NCBI GenBank assembly: GCA_013791955.1
Contig: VMSW01000005.1
Coordinates: 124,001 to 188,000, forward strand
DNA: 64,000 nt
From: Propionicimonas sp.
Lineage (GTDB): Bacteria > Actinomycetota > Actinomycetes > Propionibacteriales > Propionibacteriaceae
Direction: 5' to 3'
Shown piece by piece: positions 36,127 through 43,523 of the stretch. The notes under the pieces are model-generated. The model was not told where the DNA came from and did no database searches. It was given only the letters and a program-made list of their open reading frames with translations. How positions within the stretch are numbered: position 1 is the first letter of the stretch; every line of letters begins with the position of its first letter. Position numbers and translations under genes: made by a program.

Positions 36127-36774
36127 ATGGCTGAGACGCAGCAGGCCACACCACCGAAAGTGGCCAGGAAGGGTGCTGGAGCGGCTGGAGTGCTGATCAT
36201 GGTGATGGTGGCCGTATCAGTGCTAGGTGCGGTCTTCTACGCCTTCACCATGGTCACCGGCGGCTATTTGCTGAACGCCATCTTGGGCCACTGGTGGCTG
36301 GCGCCGCTCACCGATGTCCACGAGTTCACTCAGGCAGAGCTGAGGCCGGGCGCCACGGGCGATATCCTCGATCTTCCGCTTGAGTTTCGGGTAGCGGCAG
36401 CGCTGCCGCCGATCGCGTTGGCCGTGACGGCACTGATCGGCGGCCGCTTGGCCATCCGCCTGCTTGGTGCCATTCGCGCCGGCGACGCCTTCGGTGTTGC
36501 CACCGTGGCGCTGTGGCCGAAGTTGGCGGCGGTGTTGCTTGGCGGCAGTGCGGTCTATTTGGTGGCTGCGGGAGCCGTTTTCTTTCCATTGCATTCGGCG
36601 ATAGTGATGAATGGCCCCCGACCCTCGTGGCTTGAGGCCTACGAGGTCATCGGGTTGTCCGGGTTCGTTGATCTGCCTTGGATCTACATCCTTCTGGGGC
36701 TGCTCGCAGGGGTGCTGGGAATGGCCTTCCGTCAGGGAGCGAAGCTGCAGGATGAGGTCGAAGGTGTCGTCTGA
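36127..36774 (+). CDS. DUF2975 four-TM membrane protein
   Basis: A 215-aa membrane protein with four hydrophobic segments (~22-45, ~98-120, ~135-160, ~185-205) in the DUF2975 arrangement. The GGRLAIRLLGAIRAGDAFGVATVALWPKLAAVLL stretch is typical of the family. It is paired with a small Cro/C1-type regulator starting inside its 3' end, an association commonly seen for DUF2975. Function unknown; the pair looks like a self-regulated membrane sensor or stress unit. Confidence 0.85.
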   Translation: MAETQQATPPKVARKGAGAAGVLIMVMVAVSVLGAVFYAFTMVTGGYLLNAILGHWWLAPLTDVHEFTQAELRPGATGDILDLPLEFRVAAALPPIALAVTALIGGRLAIRLLGAIRAGDAFGVATVALWPKLAAVLLGGSAVYLVAAGAVFFPLHSAIVMNGPRPSWLEAYEVIGLSGFVDLPWIYILLGLLAGVLGMAFRQGAKLQDEVEGVV

Positions 36775-37006
36775 GCCGGAGGTTGGCCCTCATCGCATCG
36801 TCTGCCACTTGGGTGAGGTGCTTGCTGAGCGCGGGATGACGCTGACTGAGCTGAGCGAACGCACCGGGATCACCATGGCGAACCTTTCGATCCTTAAGAC
36901 CGGCAAGGCCCGGGCCATCCGGTTCACCACGCTCACCGAAATCTGCGATGTGCTCGGCGCCACCCCGGCTGAACTGTTCAGTATCCGTCCGGACACGGAC
37001 GCCTGA
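36764..37006 (+). CDS. Small Cro/C1-type HTH regulator (YozG-like)
   Basis: An 80-aa DNA-binding protein, nearly all helix-turn-helix: VLAERGMTLTELSERTGITMANLSILKTGKARAIRFTTLTEICDVLGATPAELF. The motif MANLSILKTGKARAIRF is characteristic of the regulators that accompany DUF2975 proteins. GTG 36764 has GAGG six bases upstream; ATG 36752 is an in-frame alternative four residues earlier. It overlaps the DUF2975 gene by 11 bases. It probably represses its own promoter at the palindrome near 36100. Confidence 0.88.
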   Translation: MSSEPEVGPHRIVCHLGEVLAERGMTLTELSERTGITMANLSILKTGKARAIRFTTLTEICDVLGATPAELFSIRPDTDA

Positions 37007-37014
37007 GCGACCTT

Positions 37015-37041
37015 GCGCCCCTTAAGCAGCCCAAGGGGCGC
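37015..37041 (+). terminator. Hairpin terminator after the HTH gene
   Basis: Perfect arms GCGCCCCTT and AAGGGGCGC with a nine-base loop, nine bases past the stop. Confidence 0.75.
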
Positions 37042-37067
37042 AGAGCGGCAGGGCCGAGGCCCCTAGC

Positions 37068-37123
37068 GAGCCGAAAGCCGGAGTCGGCGCACCCGGCGTG
37101 CTGGCCAACTCCGGCTTCGGCTC
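37068..37123 (-). terminator. Hairpin terminator after cydB
   Basis: Arms GAGCCGAAAGCCGGAGT and ACTCCGGCTTCGGCTC (one bulged base) enclose a 23-base loop, seven bases past the cydB stop on the minus strand. Confidence 0.65.
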
Positions 37124-37129
37124 CCCACG

Positions 37130-38203
37130 TCAGGCCGCAGCGCTGCTCAGGCGGCGGCTGAACTTGCGGTAGACCATCGACTGGTAGCCGATCACCGCGG
37201 GAATGGCGATCGCGGCCACCACCAGCATCACCGTCAGCGTTGGTGCTGATGATGAACCAGCGGCGATGGTGGTGTTGAAGGCTGCCGAAATGTCGACCCC
37301 GTCCAGCCGGATGGGCAGGACGTTGGGGAAGACCGAGGCGAAGATCAGCACCACCGCACCGGCCGTGACGGCGCTGGTGAGCGCGAAGGCCAGCCCGTCG
37401 CGGCCGGCGCGGGTGACCGGCACCAGGCCGATCAGAGCGACGGCAGCGATAGCCACCAACGCCCAGCCCCAAACCGGGCCGCGAGCGATTTGCGTCCAGA
37501 TCGCCCAGGCAGCCCCCACCGGAATCAGCACCGGGGCCAGCTTGCGAGCCAGGTCCATGCTGGCCTCATGAAGGGGGCCGGTGGTGCGCAGTGCCAGGAA
37601 CAACGCGCCGTGCACGGCGAACAGCCCCACCAGGGTGAGGCCGGTGAGCAGTGCGTACGGATTCAGCGCACTGAGCAGCACCGACAGGCTGGGGCTGGCC
37701 ACCAGGGTGGAGGCAGCCAGATCAACCTGACCGTTGGTGATCACCAAGTCGGTGAACAACGCGCGGGCGTCGATTCCCATCACCAAGTTGCCGAAAGCCG
37801 CCCCCCACAGCACGACGGTCAGCAGCGAACCAATGGTGATCACCCAGTCCCAGCCTCGCCGCCAGGCGGTCGGACTGGTCTTGCCGCGGAATTCAAACGC
37901 GACGCCGCGGACGATGAGTGACAACAGGATCAGCACCACCGGCAGATACAGCACTGAAAGCAGCGAGGCGTACCAGACCGGGAAGGCGGCGAACATCATG
38001 CCGCCAGCTGAGATCAGCCATACCTGGTTGCCGTCCCAAACTGGGCCGATGGCATTGATCATGGTGCGCCGATCAGCTTCCTCACGACCAAGGAAGGGCA
38101 ACAGCATGCCGACCCCGAAGTCGAAGCCCTCGAGGACGAGGTAGCCAATCCAGAGCAGTCCGACGATGCCGAACCAGGCGATTTGCAGAGCAGTTGGTTC
38201 CAT
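37130..38203 (-). CDS. cydB: Cytochrome bd ubiquinol/menaquinol oxidase subunit II
   Basis: A 357-aa membrane subunit with about eight or nine TM segments. Family stretches: WFGIVGLLWIGYLVLEGFDFGVGMLLPFLGR at the N-terminus, NAIGPVWDGNQVWLISAGGMMFAAFP, and VRGVAFEFRGK. It supports the heme-bearing CydA; bd oxidase reduces O2 to water with high affinity and works under low oxygen. It follows cydA by 14 bases. The cydDC assembly genes are not in the window. Confidence 0.96.
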   Translation of the reverse strand: MEPTALQIAWFGIVGLLWIGYLVLEGFDFGVGMLLPFLGREEADRRTMINAIGPVWDGNQVWLISAGGMMFAAFPVWYASLLSVLYLPVVLILLSLIVRGVAFEFRGKTSPTAWRRGWDWVITIGSLLTVVLWGAAFGNLVMGIDARALFTDLVITNGQVDLAASTLVASPSLSVLLSALNPYALLTGLTLVGLFAVHGALFLALRTTGPLHEASMDLARKLAPVLIPVGAAWAIWTQIARGPVWGWALVAIAAVALIGLVPVTRAGRDGLAFALTSAVTAGAVVLIFASVFPNVLPIRLDGVDISAAFNTTIAAGSSSAPTLTVMLVVAAIAIPAVIGYQSMVYRKFSRRLSSAAA

Positions 38204-38217
38204 TTCGGGGCTCCTTC

Positions 38218-39675
38218 TCAGTACGCGAAGATGAGTTGGTCGGGTTCACTGGGTTCGGGCTCGGCGGCTTTCGCCTCACCAGCGCCCGCCAGCACCGCGT
38301 TGCGGACCAGTCGGAACCAGATGGCTGCCAACACCCCGTAGACCGCGGTGAACAACACCACGCTGGTGACCAACGCGAACACATCGACAAACGGCGAAAC
38401 GGCGTCTTCAATCAGCATTCGCACTGCCGAGTCGCCCGCAGTGTTGGGCACCACGATCCACGGTGCCCGGCCGAACTCGGTGAACATCCAGCCGGCCAAC
38501 GAGGCCAGATAGGGAGCCGGAATCATCCAGATGGCGATCCGGCCGAAGCGGATCTGTTGGGCCTGGGTCGCTTTCACCCGAGTGCACCACAGCCCGCGAA
38601 TTGCGAACACCAAGGCGAGCAACCCGAGCCCGATCATCACCCGGAACGACCAGTACGTGGCCGCCATCGGCGGAATGTAGCCCGAGCCGTTCAAGCCATA
38701 GGCGCCATACGCCGCAGCCTGGGCGGCCGCCGCATCGTTGACCCCGACCAGCGTCGCCGAGGCATCGTTGGTGGCCAGGAACGAGGCCAACCCGGGAATT
38801 TCGATGAACTTGGTGGCAGTGATTGCCTCGCAGGTATCACCGAAGGCGACCACCGAGAAGCCCGCGCCCGCTGTGGTTTGGCAAAGGCCCTCGGCCGCGG
38901 CCATCTTCATCGGTTGGTCAGCGACCATCAGCTGGCCCTGGGTATGCCCGCTCAGCACCACTGCAGCTGCCGCGGCCAGCGCCACCCACAGACCCAGCCG
39001 GACGGCTGGCCGGTAGACCAGCGTGTCTTCAGCTCGCTCTGCGCGCAGCAGCTTAGCCAGCCACCAGCCGCTCACTCCGGCCACCAGCAGCCCGGCGGTC
39101 AACAGTGCTGCCGCCATGGTGTGCCCGAGGGTCACCAGGGCAGTGGGTGAGGTCAGCATCGTCCATACCGAGTCGAGTTCGGCGCGTCCATTGGCTGGGT
39201 TCACGTGCGTCCCCACTGGATGCTGCATGAAGGAGTTGGCCGCCAGGATGAACCACGCGCTCAGATTCACCGCCACCGCTACCACCCAAATCGAGGCCAG
39301 ATGGAGCTTGGGTGAGAGCAGGTTGCGGCCGAACATCCACACCCCGATGAACACCGATTCGAGGAAGAAGGCGATCAGCGCCTCCATCGCCAGTGGGGCA
39401 CCGAAGATGTCACCGACGAAGATCGAATAGGCGCTCCAGTTCATCCCGAACTGGAATTCCTGGACGATGCCGGTCACCACACCGATCGCGAAGTTCAGCA
39501 GGAAGATCTTGCCGAAGAAGTCGGTCAGCCGTCGCCAGCGTTCATCGCCGCTGCGCTGCCAAAGGGTTTGCATCACCGCAACCATGGGCGCCAAGCCGAT
39601 GGTCAGCGGGACAAAGACGAAGTGATACAGCGAGGTGATCGCAAATTGCCACCGCGCCAGATCCAGAGCGCTCAT
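38218..39675 (-). CDS. cydA: Cytochrome bd quinol oxidase subunit I
   Basis: The 485-aa catalytic subunit. The b595/d-site His18 is in SLYHFVFVPLTIG. The b558 His is in ALVTLGHTMAAAL, and the axial Met is in GWMFTEFGRAPW. The QWGWNSAY-type quinol loop is of the short kind. FLLNFAIGVVTGIVQEFQFGMNWSAYS is fully typical. GGGAGAG precedes ATG. Its promoter at 39726-39768 shares sequence and geometry with that of the Crp/Fnr operon 1 kb away, which suggests control by that regulator. Confidence 0.97.
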   Translation of the reverse strand: MSALDLARWQFAITSLYHFVFVPLTIGLAPMVAVMQTLWQRSGDERWRRLTDFFGKIFLLNFAIGVVTGIVQEFQFGMNWSAYSIFVGDIFGAPLAMEALIAFFLESVFIGVWMFGRNLLSPKLHLASIWVVAVAVNLSAWFILAANSFMQHPVGTHVNPANGRAELDSVWTMLTSPTALVTLGHTMAAALLTAGLLVAGVSGWWLAKLLRAERAEDTLVYRPAVRLGLWVALAAAAAVVLSGHTQGQLMVADQPMKMAAAEGLCQTTAGAGFSVVAFGDTCEAITATKFIEIPGLASFLATNDASATLVGVNDAAAAQAAAYGAYGLNGSGYIPPMAATYWSFRVMIGLGLLALVFAIRGLWCTRVKATQAQQIRFGRIAIWMIPAPYLASLAGWMFTEFGRAPWIVVPNTAGDSAVRMLIEDAVSPFVDVFALVTSVVLFTAVYGVLAAIWFRLVRNAVLAGAGEAKAAEPEPSEPDQLIFAY

Positions 39676-39725
39676 CTCGACTCTCCCGAGTGTCCTGGCC
39701 GGCCAGAATGCCGGACCTGACCAGC

Positions 39726-39768
39726 ACGCTAGGTAGCTGAGAGGAAAGGGTCTGGAACCTCAGTCACA
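39726..39768 (-). promoter_or_regulatory. cydAB promoter with putative Crp/Fnr-type site
   Basis: On the minus strand TGTGACTGAGGTTCCAGA (39768-39751) is followed after 19 bases by the -10 TAGCGT (39731-39726), inside CCTAGCGTG. The centre of the 18-base element falls near -41, the position of a class II Crp/Fnr activator. The same element and -10 occur before the DUF4242 gene. Confidence 0.6.
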
Positions 39769-39790
39769 TCTGCGCGGTGATGTACCGCGA

Positions 39791-40468
39791 TCAGGCGGGC
39801 AGGACGTACAGATAGATGAGCAGGTAGTGCAGGGCAGCGGCGATGATGACCAGCAAATGCCACAACTCGTGGAAGCCGAAGACGCCGGGCCGGGGGTTCG
39901 GCTTCTCGATCACAAACACCACGAACCCAACGCTGTAGACGACGCCGCCAGCGGCCATCAACGCCAGGGCGCCAGGAGGCACGTCCACCGCGGCACCGAG
40001 CAGCAGCACGGTGGTCCAGCCCAGGGCGATGTAGAGGGTGTTGGTGACATATTTGGGCACATCCCGCCACACCGAACGCAGCACGATGCCCAGAATGGCG
40101 ATCGTCCAGGCCCCGCTCAGCAGAGCGATGCCGTACACATTCAGGAACAGCACCAGCACCAGTGGGGTCAACGAGCCAGCTATCAGCAGGAAGACCGAGT
40201 CGTAGTCGAGCGTGCGCAGCACCTCGTTCAGCCGAGGGCTGCCGTTGATGCCGTGATGCAGCGAGCTGGTAACGAAAAGGGCGACCAAAGAGAACGAGTA
40301 GATCGACACGGCCACGATCTTCACTGGATCCGCCTGGACGCTGGCCTGAGCGATCAGCAGGCCGGCGCCGACCAGCGCAAAACAGGCCCCAGCGATGTGG
40401 GCAGCGGTGTTGAACCGCTCGTCGGTCACATGAATGCTGCCATCCCTGCTTAGGGGGACTGTCTCCAC
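39791..40468 (-). CDS. Hemolysin III family (PAQR-like) membrane protein
   Basis: A 225-aa, seven-TM protein of the HlyIII/YqfA family. Conserved motifs: ERFNTAAHIAGACFALVG, SSLHHGINGSPRLNEVLRTLDYDSVFLLIAGSLTPL and GFHELWHLLVIIAAALHY; the three histidine sites form the zinc-hydrolase-like centre of this superfamily. Bacterial members tune membrane lipids; direct haemolysis is not implied. Start GTG 40468 has GAGAGG seven bases upstream. It is divergent from the DUF4242-crp operon. Confidence 0.9.
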   Translation of the reverse strand: METVPLSRDGSIHVTDERFNTAAHIAGACFALVGAGLLIAQASVQADPVKIVAVSIYSFSLVALFVTSSLHHGINGSPRLNEVLRTLDYDSVFLLIAGSLTPLVLVLFLNVYGIALLSGAWTIAILGIVLRSVWRDVPKYVTNTLYIALGWTTVLLLGAAVDVPPGALALMAAGGVVYSVGFVVFVIEKPNPRPGVFGFHELWHLLVIIAAALHYLLIYLYVLPA

Positions 40469-40618
40469 CGGTTCGCCTCTCTGTGTCGGCCATCGTCCCG
40501 CGGCCCGGATGGACGGGCGGGACGGCCGATTGCAGCTAGTGGTGAGTCTAGCTATTCCTCGGCTGCTGGTATTTCGTCCCGACCTGATTCGATCGATGCT
40601 GCGACCAGCGGCATCGAG

Positions 40619-40662
40619 TGTGACTCAGGTTCCAGAGCATGGCCCGGCCCCGTCCCTAGCGT
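40619..40662 (+). promoter_or_regulatory. DUF4242-crp promoter with putative Crp/Fnr-type site
   Basis: TGTGACTCAGGTTCCAGA (40619-40636) is followed after 20 bases by -10 TAGCGT (40657-40662) inside CCTAGCGTG. It differs from the cydA element in one base of eighteen and stands in the same orientation toward its gene. This suggests autoregulation by the Crp/Fnr protein. Confidence 0.6.
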
Positions 40663-40707
40663 GGCCTCCGACGGCGGCGAAGACTGCCCACGACCCAGGA
40701 GGCTCAT

Positions 40708-41007
40708 ATGCCCTACTTCATCGATACCCATGACCAGGCCCGCGGCACTTACCCGACTGGCATCGACGTGCCCGGGTTGGCCGCCTTCCTGCCAGGCTTC
40801 CTCGAAGCATGCTCGCAGGAGGGTGTGTCGGTGCAGACCGGCTATGTGAACCTGGAGCAGGGCAAGATCACCTGCATCACTACTGGGCCGGACGCCGAGG
40901 CGGTCCGTCGGGCCCACCTGGCAGTTGGCTACGTGCCTGATCAGGACATCACCGAGGTGAGCACCATCTCGCCGGCTGACCTGTTCTTCCCCGCCCCGAG
41001 CGCTTAG
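40708..41007 (+). CDS. DUF4242 (SCO4226-like) small protein
   Basis: A 99-aa cytoplasmic ferredoxin-fold protein. DUF4242 marks are MPYFIDTHD at the N-terminus, a middle GVSVQTGYVNLEQGKITCITTGPDAEAVRRAHLAVG, and a C-terminal EVSTISP strand. A Streptomyces relative (SCO4226) is described as nickel-binding, but whether metal is bound here is not shown. AGGAGG lies five bases before ATG. It precedes the Crp/Fnr gene by 18 bases and is surely in its operon. Confidence 0.85.
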   Translation: MPYFIDTHDQARGTYPTGIDVPGLAAFLPGFLEACSQEGVSVQTGYVNLEQGKITCITTGPDAEAVRRAHLAVGYVPDQDITEVSTISPADLFFPAPSA

Positions 41008-41025
41008 GTCACAGGTAGTGCGAGC

Positions 41026-41712
41026 ATGGTGACCGTGATCGAGCAAACCTCACTTGTTGGGGTGGCTGAGGGTTTCCCCTTCTTGGCCGGGGCCTCGCAG
41101 GCCACCCGTGATCTGGTCACCGCGCTGCCCGTACGCCAGGTCGCCCCGCGAAGTCCGGTGTTGCATCGTGGTGACGGCGTCGACGGGGTGTTCCTGGTTG
41201 TCGGTGGCTCCTTGCGAGTCTTCTACATCGCCGCCGACGGGCACGAAGCGACGTTGTATCGCGTCCGTCCTGGGCAGACCTGCATTTTGGCCCTGACAGC
41301 CGCCTTCCGAAGCGATCCCTACCCGGCCTGGGTGGAGACCGAGGATGAACAGCTCAGCTTCGTGCTGGTTCCCGGCGCGATGTTCCGCGAGCTCTATAAC
41401 GCTGAGCCGACGTTCCGCAGCTTCGTTTTCGAGGTGCTTTCCGGACGGGTCTTCGAGCTGATGTCCCGGCTGGAAGACCTCGGTTCGTTGCGCGTGGAAC
41501 AGCGGCTGGCGGCCTTCCTGCTGGAGGTGGTCGATTCCTCCGGCGAGGTGGTGCTGAGCCAGGCGCGGCTGGCCGCCCACCTCGGCACGGCCCGGGAGGT
41601 GGTGTTCCGGGCCTTGCGGACGATGTCGGACGCTGGGCTGGTGGCCACCTCCCGTGGGCGGGTCAAGCTGTTGGACCCGGCCGGGCTGCGGCGGTTGCAC
41701 CAGTACGGCTGA
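41026..41712 (+). CDS. Crp/Fnr-family transcription regulator
   Basis: A 228-aa regulator. Residues ~18-130 form the cyclic-nucleotide-binding-like sensor barrel (VLHRGDGVDGVFLVVGGSLRVFYIAADGHEATLYRVRPGQTCIL). Residues ~155-228 form the Crp-type winged helix (LSQARLAAHLGTAREVVFRALRTMSDAGLVATSRGRVKLLD), with recognition helix AREVVFRALR. No Fnr-like cysteine cluster is present at the N-terminus, so an iron-sulfur oxygen sensor is unlikely; a heme or small ligand is possible. Co-transcribed with DUF4242; probable regulator of itself and of cydAB. Confidence 0.9.
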   Translation: MVTVIEQTSLVGVAEGFPFLAGASQATRDLVTALPVRQVAPRSPVLHRGDGVDGVFLVVGGSLRVFYIAADGHEATLYRVRPGQTCILALTAAFRSDPYPAWVETEDEQLSFVLVPGAMFRELYNAEPTFRSFVFEVLSGRVFELMSRLEDLGSLRVEQRLAAFLLEVVDSSGEVVLSQARLAAHLGTAREVVFRALRTMSDAGLVATSRGRVKLLDPAGLRRLHQYG

Positions 41713-41738
41713 TCGGCGAGACGTAGCCAGTTACAGAC

Positions 41739-41764
41739 AGGGCCCGGCTTCCTAGCCGGGCCCT
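41739..41764 (+). terminator. Rho-independent terminator after the Crp/Fnr gene
   Basis: Perfect 11-base arms AGGGCCCGGCT and AGCCGGGCCCT with a four-base loop, followed by TTT. Confidence 0.9.
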
Positions 41765-42097
41765 TTGGTGTCTAAGGCATCACTTCACCCTCTGCGTCCT
41801 TTGGGAAATGTCCCTCCTGTGGGTGACGGATGGGTGTATATAGAACTCAGAAAGGCACTCAAATCACCAAGTGAGGGGAAAATAGTCCCCCATTTGGGGG
41901 ACAAATCGAAGCCTGCAGAAGGATCGTCTGACTAGGGGTTTCCCTGGTCGGGTGGTATCAGGGTAGGAAAGCGCTCGATTCATCCCCAGCTCGCACAAGC
42001 GGGTATATCGTCGTAGATAGGTGCGATGGAGCGCCAGCCAATGTCACTCCACCGGGCCCCGTACTCAAAACGAACTACCCAATGAGGGGATAGAACC
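41765..42097 (+). other. Long 5' region of the pilus operon
   Basis: 333 bases without a supported gene. It contains a perfect hairpin GTCCCCC-ATTT-GGGGGAC (41885-41902), a TATAGA-type -10 candidate in GTGTATATAGAACTC near 41840, and another AT-rich spot (GGTATATCGTCGTAGATAGG) near 42003. If transcription starts near 41850 the leader is about 240 bases, long enough for a structured control element. No known riboswitch consensus was recognised. Confidence 0.5.
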
Positions 42098-42466
42098 ATG
42101 AGGAAGACATTCTTGAGGATCACGAGTGAGTTGCGTCGCCGCCAGGGCGCTGAGCGCGGCTTCTCCCTGATCGAGCTCATCGTCGTTGTGGCGATCCTAG
42201 GTGTGTTGGTCGCGATCGCGATCCCAGTGTTCGGCAACATCCAGGCGACCGCGCGTCAGAACGCAGTGGCAGCGGTGGCAGCCAACGGCGCCACCCAGGC
42301 CACCGCACAGATCGCCAATGGCGACACGGCGACCCTGATTCAGTCCGGTGATGCGGCTGTCACCGTTACTTGGGGAGGCGCTGGTGCTCCAGCGACCATC
42401 GACGCGGTCTGTGTAGTCGCGACCCACGATGCCGGTGAGGTCGCCCAGTCCGGTCCAGGCTGCTGA
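42098..42466 (+). CDS. pilA: Major type IV pilin
   Basis: A 122-aa prepilin. A 20-residue positively charged leader ends in ERG, followed by FSLIELIVVVAILGVLVAIAIPVF: the prepilin peptidase site (G|F) with Glu5 of the mature protein. A C-terminal pair of cysteines (AVCVVATHD...GPGC) fits the pilin disulfide loop. The globular part is small (~80 residues). GAGGGG lies nine bases before ATG. First gene of a ten-gene plus-strand pilus operon. Confidence 0.93.
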   Translation: MRKTFLRITSELRRRQGAERGFSLIELIVVVAILGVLVAIAIPVFGNIQATARQNAVAAVAANGATQATAQIANGDTATLIQSGDAAVTVTWGGAGAPATIDAVCVVATHDAGEVAQSGPGC

Positions 42467-42552
42467 ATCCCTGAATGGGCTAGTTCTGCTGGCTGGGGTC
42501 GGAGTTGATCCGGCCCCAGCCACGCCGTCTGCGGCACGAGGAGGTGATTGCG

Positions 42553-42984
42553 ATGGCTAGCTATTCTGAAACCACTACCCAAATCCGGGACGACCAATCC
42601 GGGATGAGTCTGGTTGAAGTGGTCATCGCCATGTTCATCCTCGCGGTGATGTCGTCCGCGGTGCTGCCGCTGCTGATCAGCGGCATTCAGGTGAGCGCGG
42701 TCAACCAAGACGTGGTGGCCGCCAACGCCCTTGCCAACTCCCAGTTGGCCCAGCTCCAGGCGAGCTTCCCGAACTCGGCGGAGAATTCCTGTGCGGCCGT
42801 GGCTGCCAAAGCCGCTAACGGCATCGCAGACCCGTCCGGCAGCGGGTCAGTTGCCACCATCACGGTGGGCGAATGCCCCAACAGTTATCCGGGCGTCGTT
42901 GAGGTGACGGTCACGGTGTTTCGACCGGACGCCACCAAAGCGACGGTCACCCTCGATTCTGCGCTACTGGTGTCCACGCCATGA
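42553..42984 (+). CDS. Minor type IV prepilin (PilV-like)
   Basis: A 143-aa prepilin with the cleavage motif SG|MSLVEVVIAMFILAVMSSAVLPLL near residue 17, including the conserved Glu5. The globular part has two cysteines (NSCAAVAAK, GECPNSY) about 27 residues apart. An excellent GAGGAGGTG site precedes ATG 42553; the open frame extends to 42505 but that part lacks support. Overlaps the next prepilin gene as ATGA. Confidence 0.88.
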   Translation: MASYSETTTQIRDDQSGMSLVEVVIAMFILAVMSSAVLPLLISGIQVSAVNQDVVAANALANSQLAQLQASFPNSAENSCAAVAAKAANGIADPSGSGSVATITVGECPNSYPGVVEVTVTVFRPDATKATVTLDSALLVSTP

Positions 42985-43523
42985 CCAGGCAACGGGCCAG
43001 CATGGTCGACGATCAGGCTGGTATTTCCCTGATCGAAGTGATCATGTACTCCACGCTGACCGCTGTGGTCCTATCAGTCCTTGCCGGGCTGCTCTATGCC
43101 GGCTTCCAGGCCCAGGCCGTCACCGGTGATCGCGACAACGCCACCGGCGCGGCCATGGTGGTGTCCAACTCCTTGCAGACCAGCATCCGAAATGCCAGTG
43201 CGGTGGCAGTAACCAATCGGCGGCTGATGGCCAGGGTCGCTGACGGCACCAGCGGCTGGCAGTGCGCCGCCTGGGCGCTAACCGATGACAACTCAGTGGT
43301 CTACAAGGTCGCTGCCAGTGCTATTACCGGCACCGACTACGCCAGCTGGACGGTGCTCGCGACCGGAGCAAGCGGTGGTCTGACTGGCGGCGCAGCCTTC
43401 AGCGGCAGTGCCACCGAGGTGTCCTACTCGTTCCGCTTCGTTTCCGGCACCGTCACCGTCCCGGTTGCCGGGGCAGTGACCGCAACGGCCTTTGGCCCAG
43501 GGAGCCCAGAATCATGTTGGTAG
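42981..43523 (+). CDS. Minor type IV prepilin (PilW-like)
   Basis: A 180-aa prepilin: 14-residue leader, then AG|ISLIEVIMYSTLTAVVLSVLAGLLYAGF with Glu5. The rest is beta-rich and contains WQCAAWALTDDNSVVYKV, the type of strand seen in PilW. It ends PESCW. ATGA overlap with the upstream gene and a ten-base overlap with the downstream PilX-like gene make it part of one coupled set of minor pilins that prime pilus assembly. Confidence 0.85.
   Translation: MTRQRASMVDDQAGISLIEVIMYSTLTAVVLSVLAGLLYAGFQAQAVTGDRDNATGAAMVVSNSLQTSIRNASAVAVTNRRLMARVADGTSGWQCAAWALTDDNSVVYKVAASAITGTDYASWTVLATGASGGLTGGAAFSGSATEVSYSFRFVSGTVTVPVAGAVTATAFGPGSPESCW

Noticed and set aside
39791-40468. Haemolysin toxin
   Set aside because: The HlyIII/PAQR family is mainly a membrane homeostasis family; the name is historical.
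41765-42097. Possible c-di-GMP riboswitch before the pilin gene
   Set aside because: I looked for the GEMM-I core (ACGCAAAGC and GNRA loop elements) and did not find it; only a hairpin is reported.
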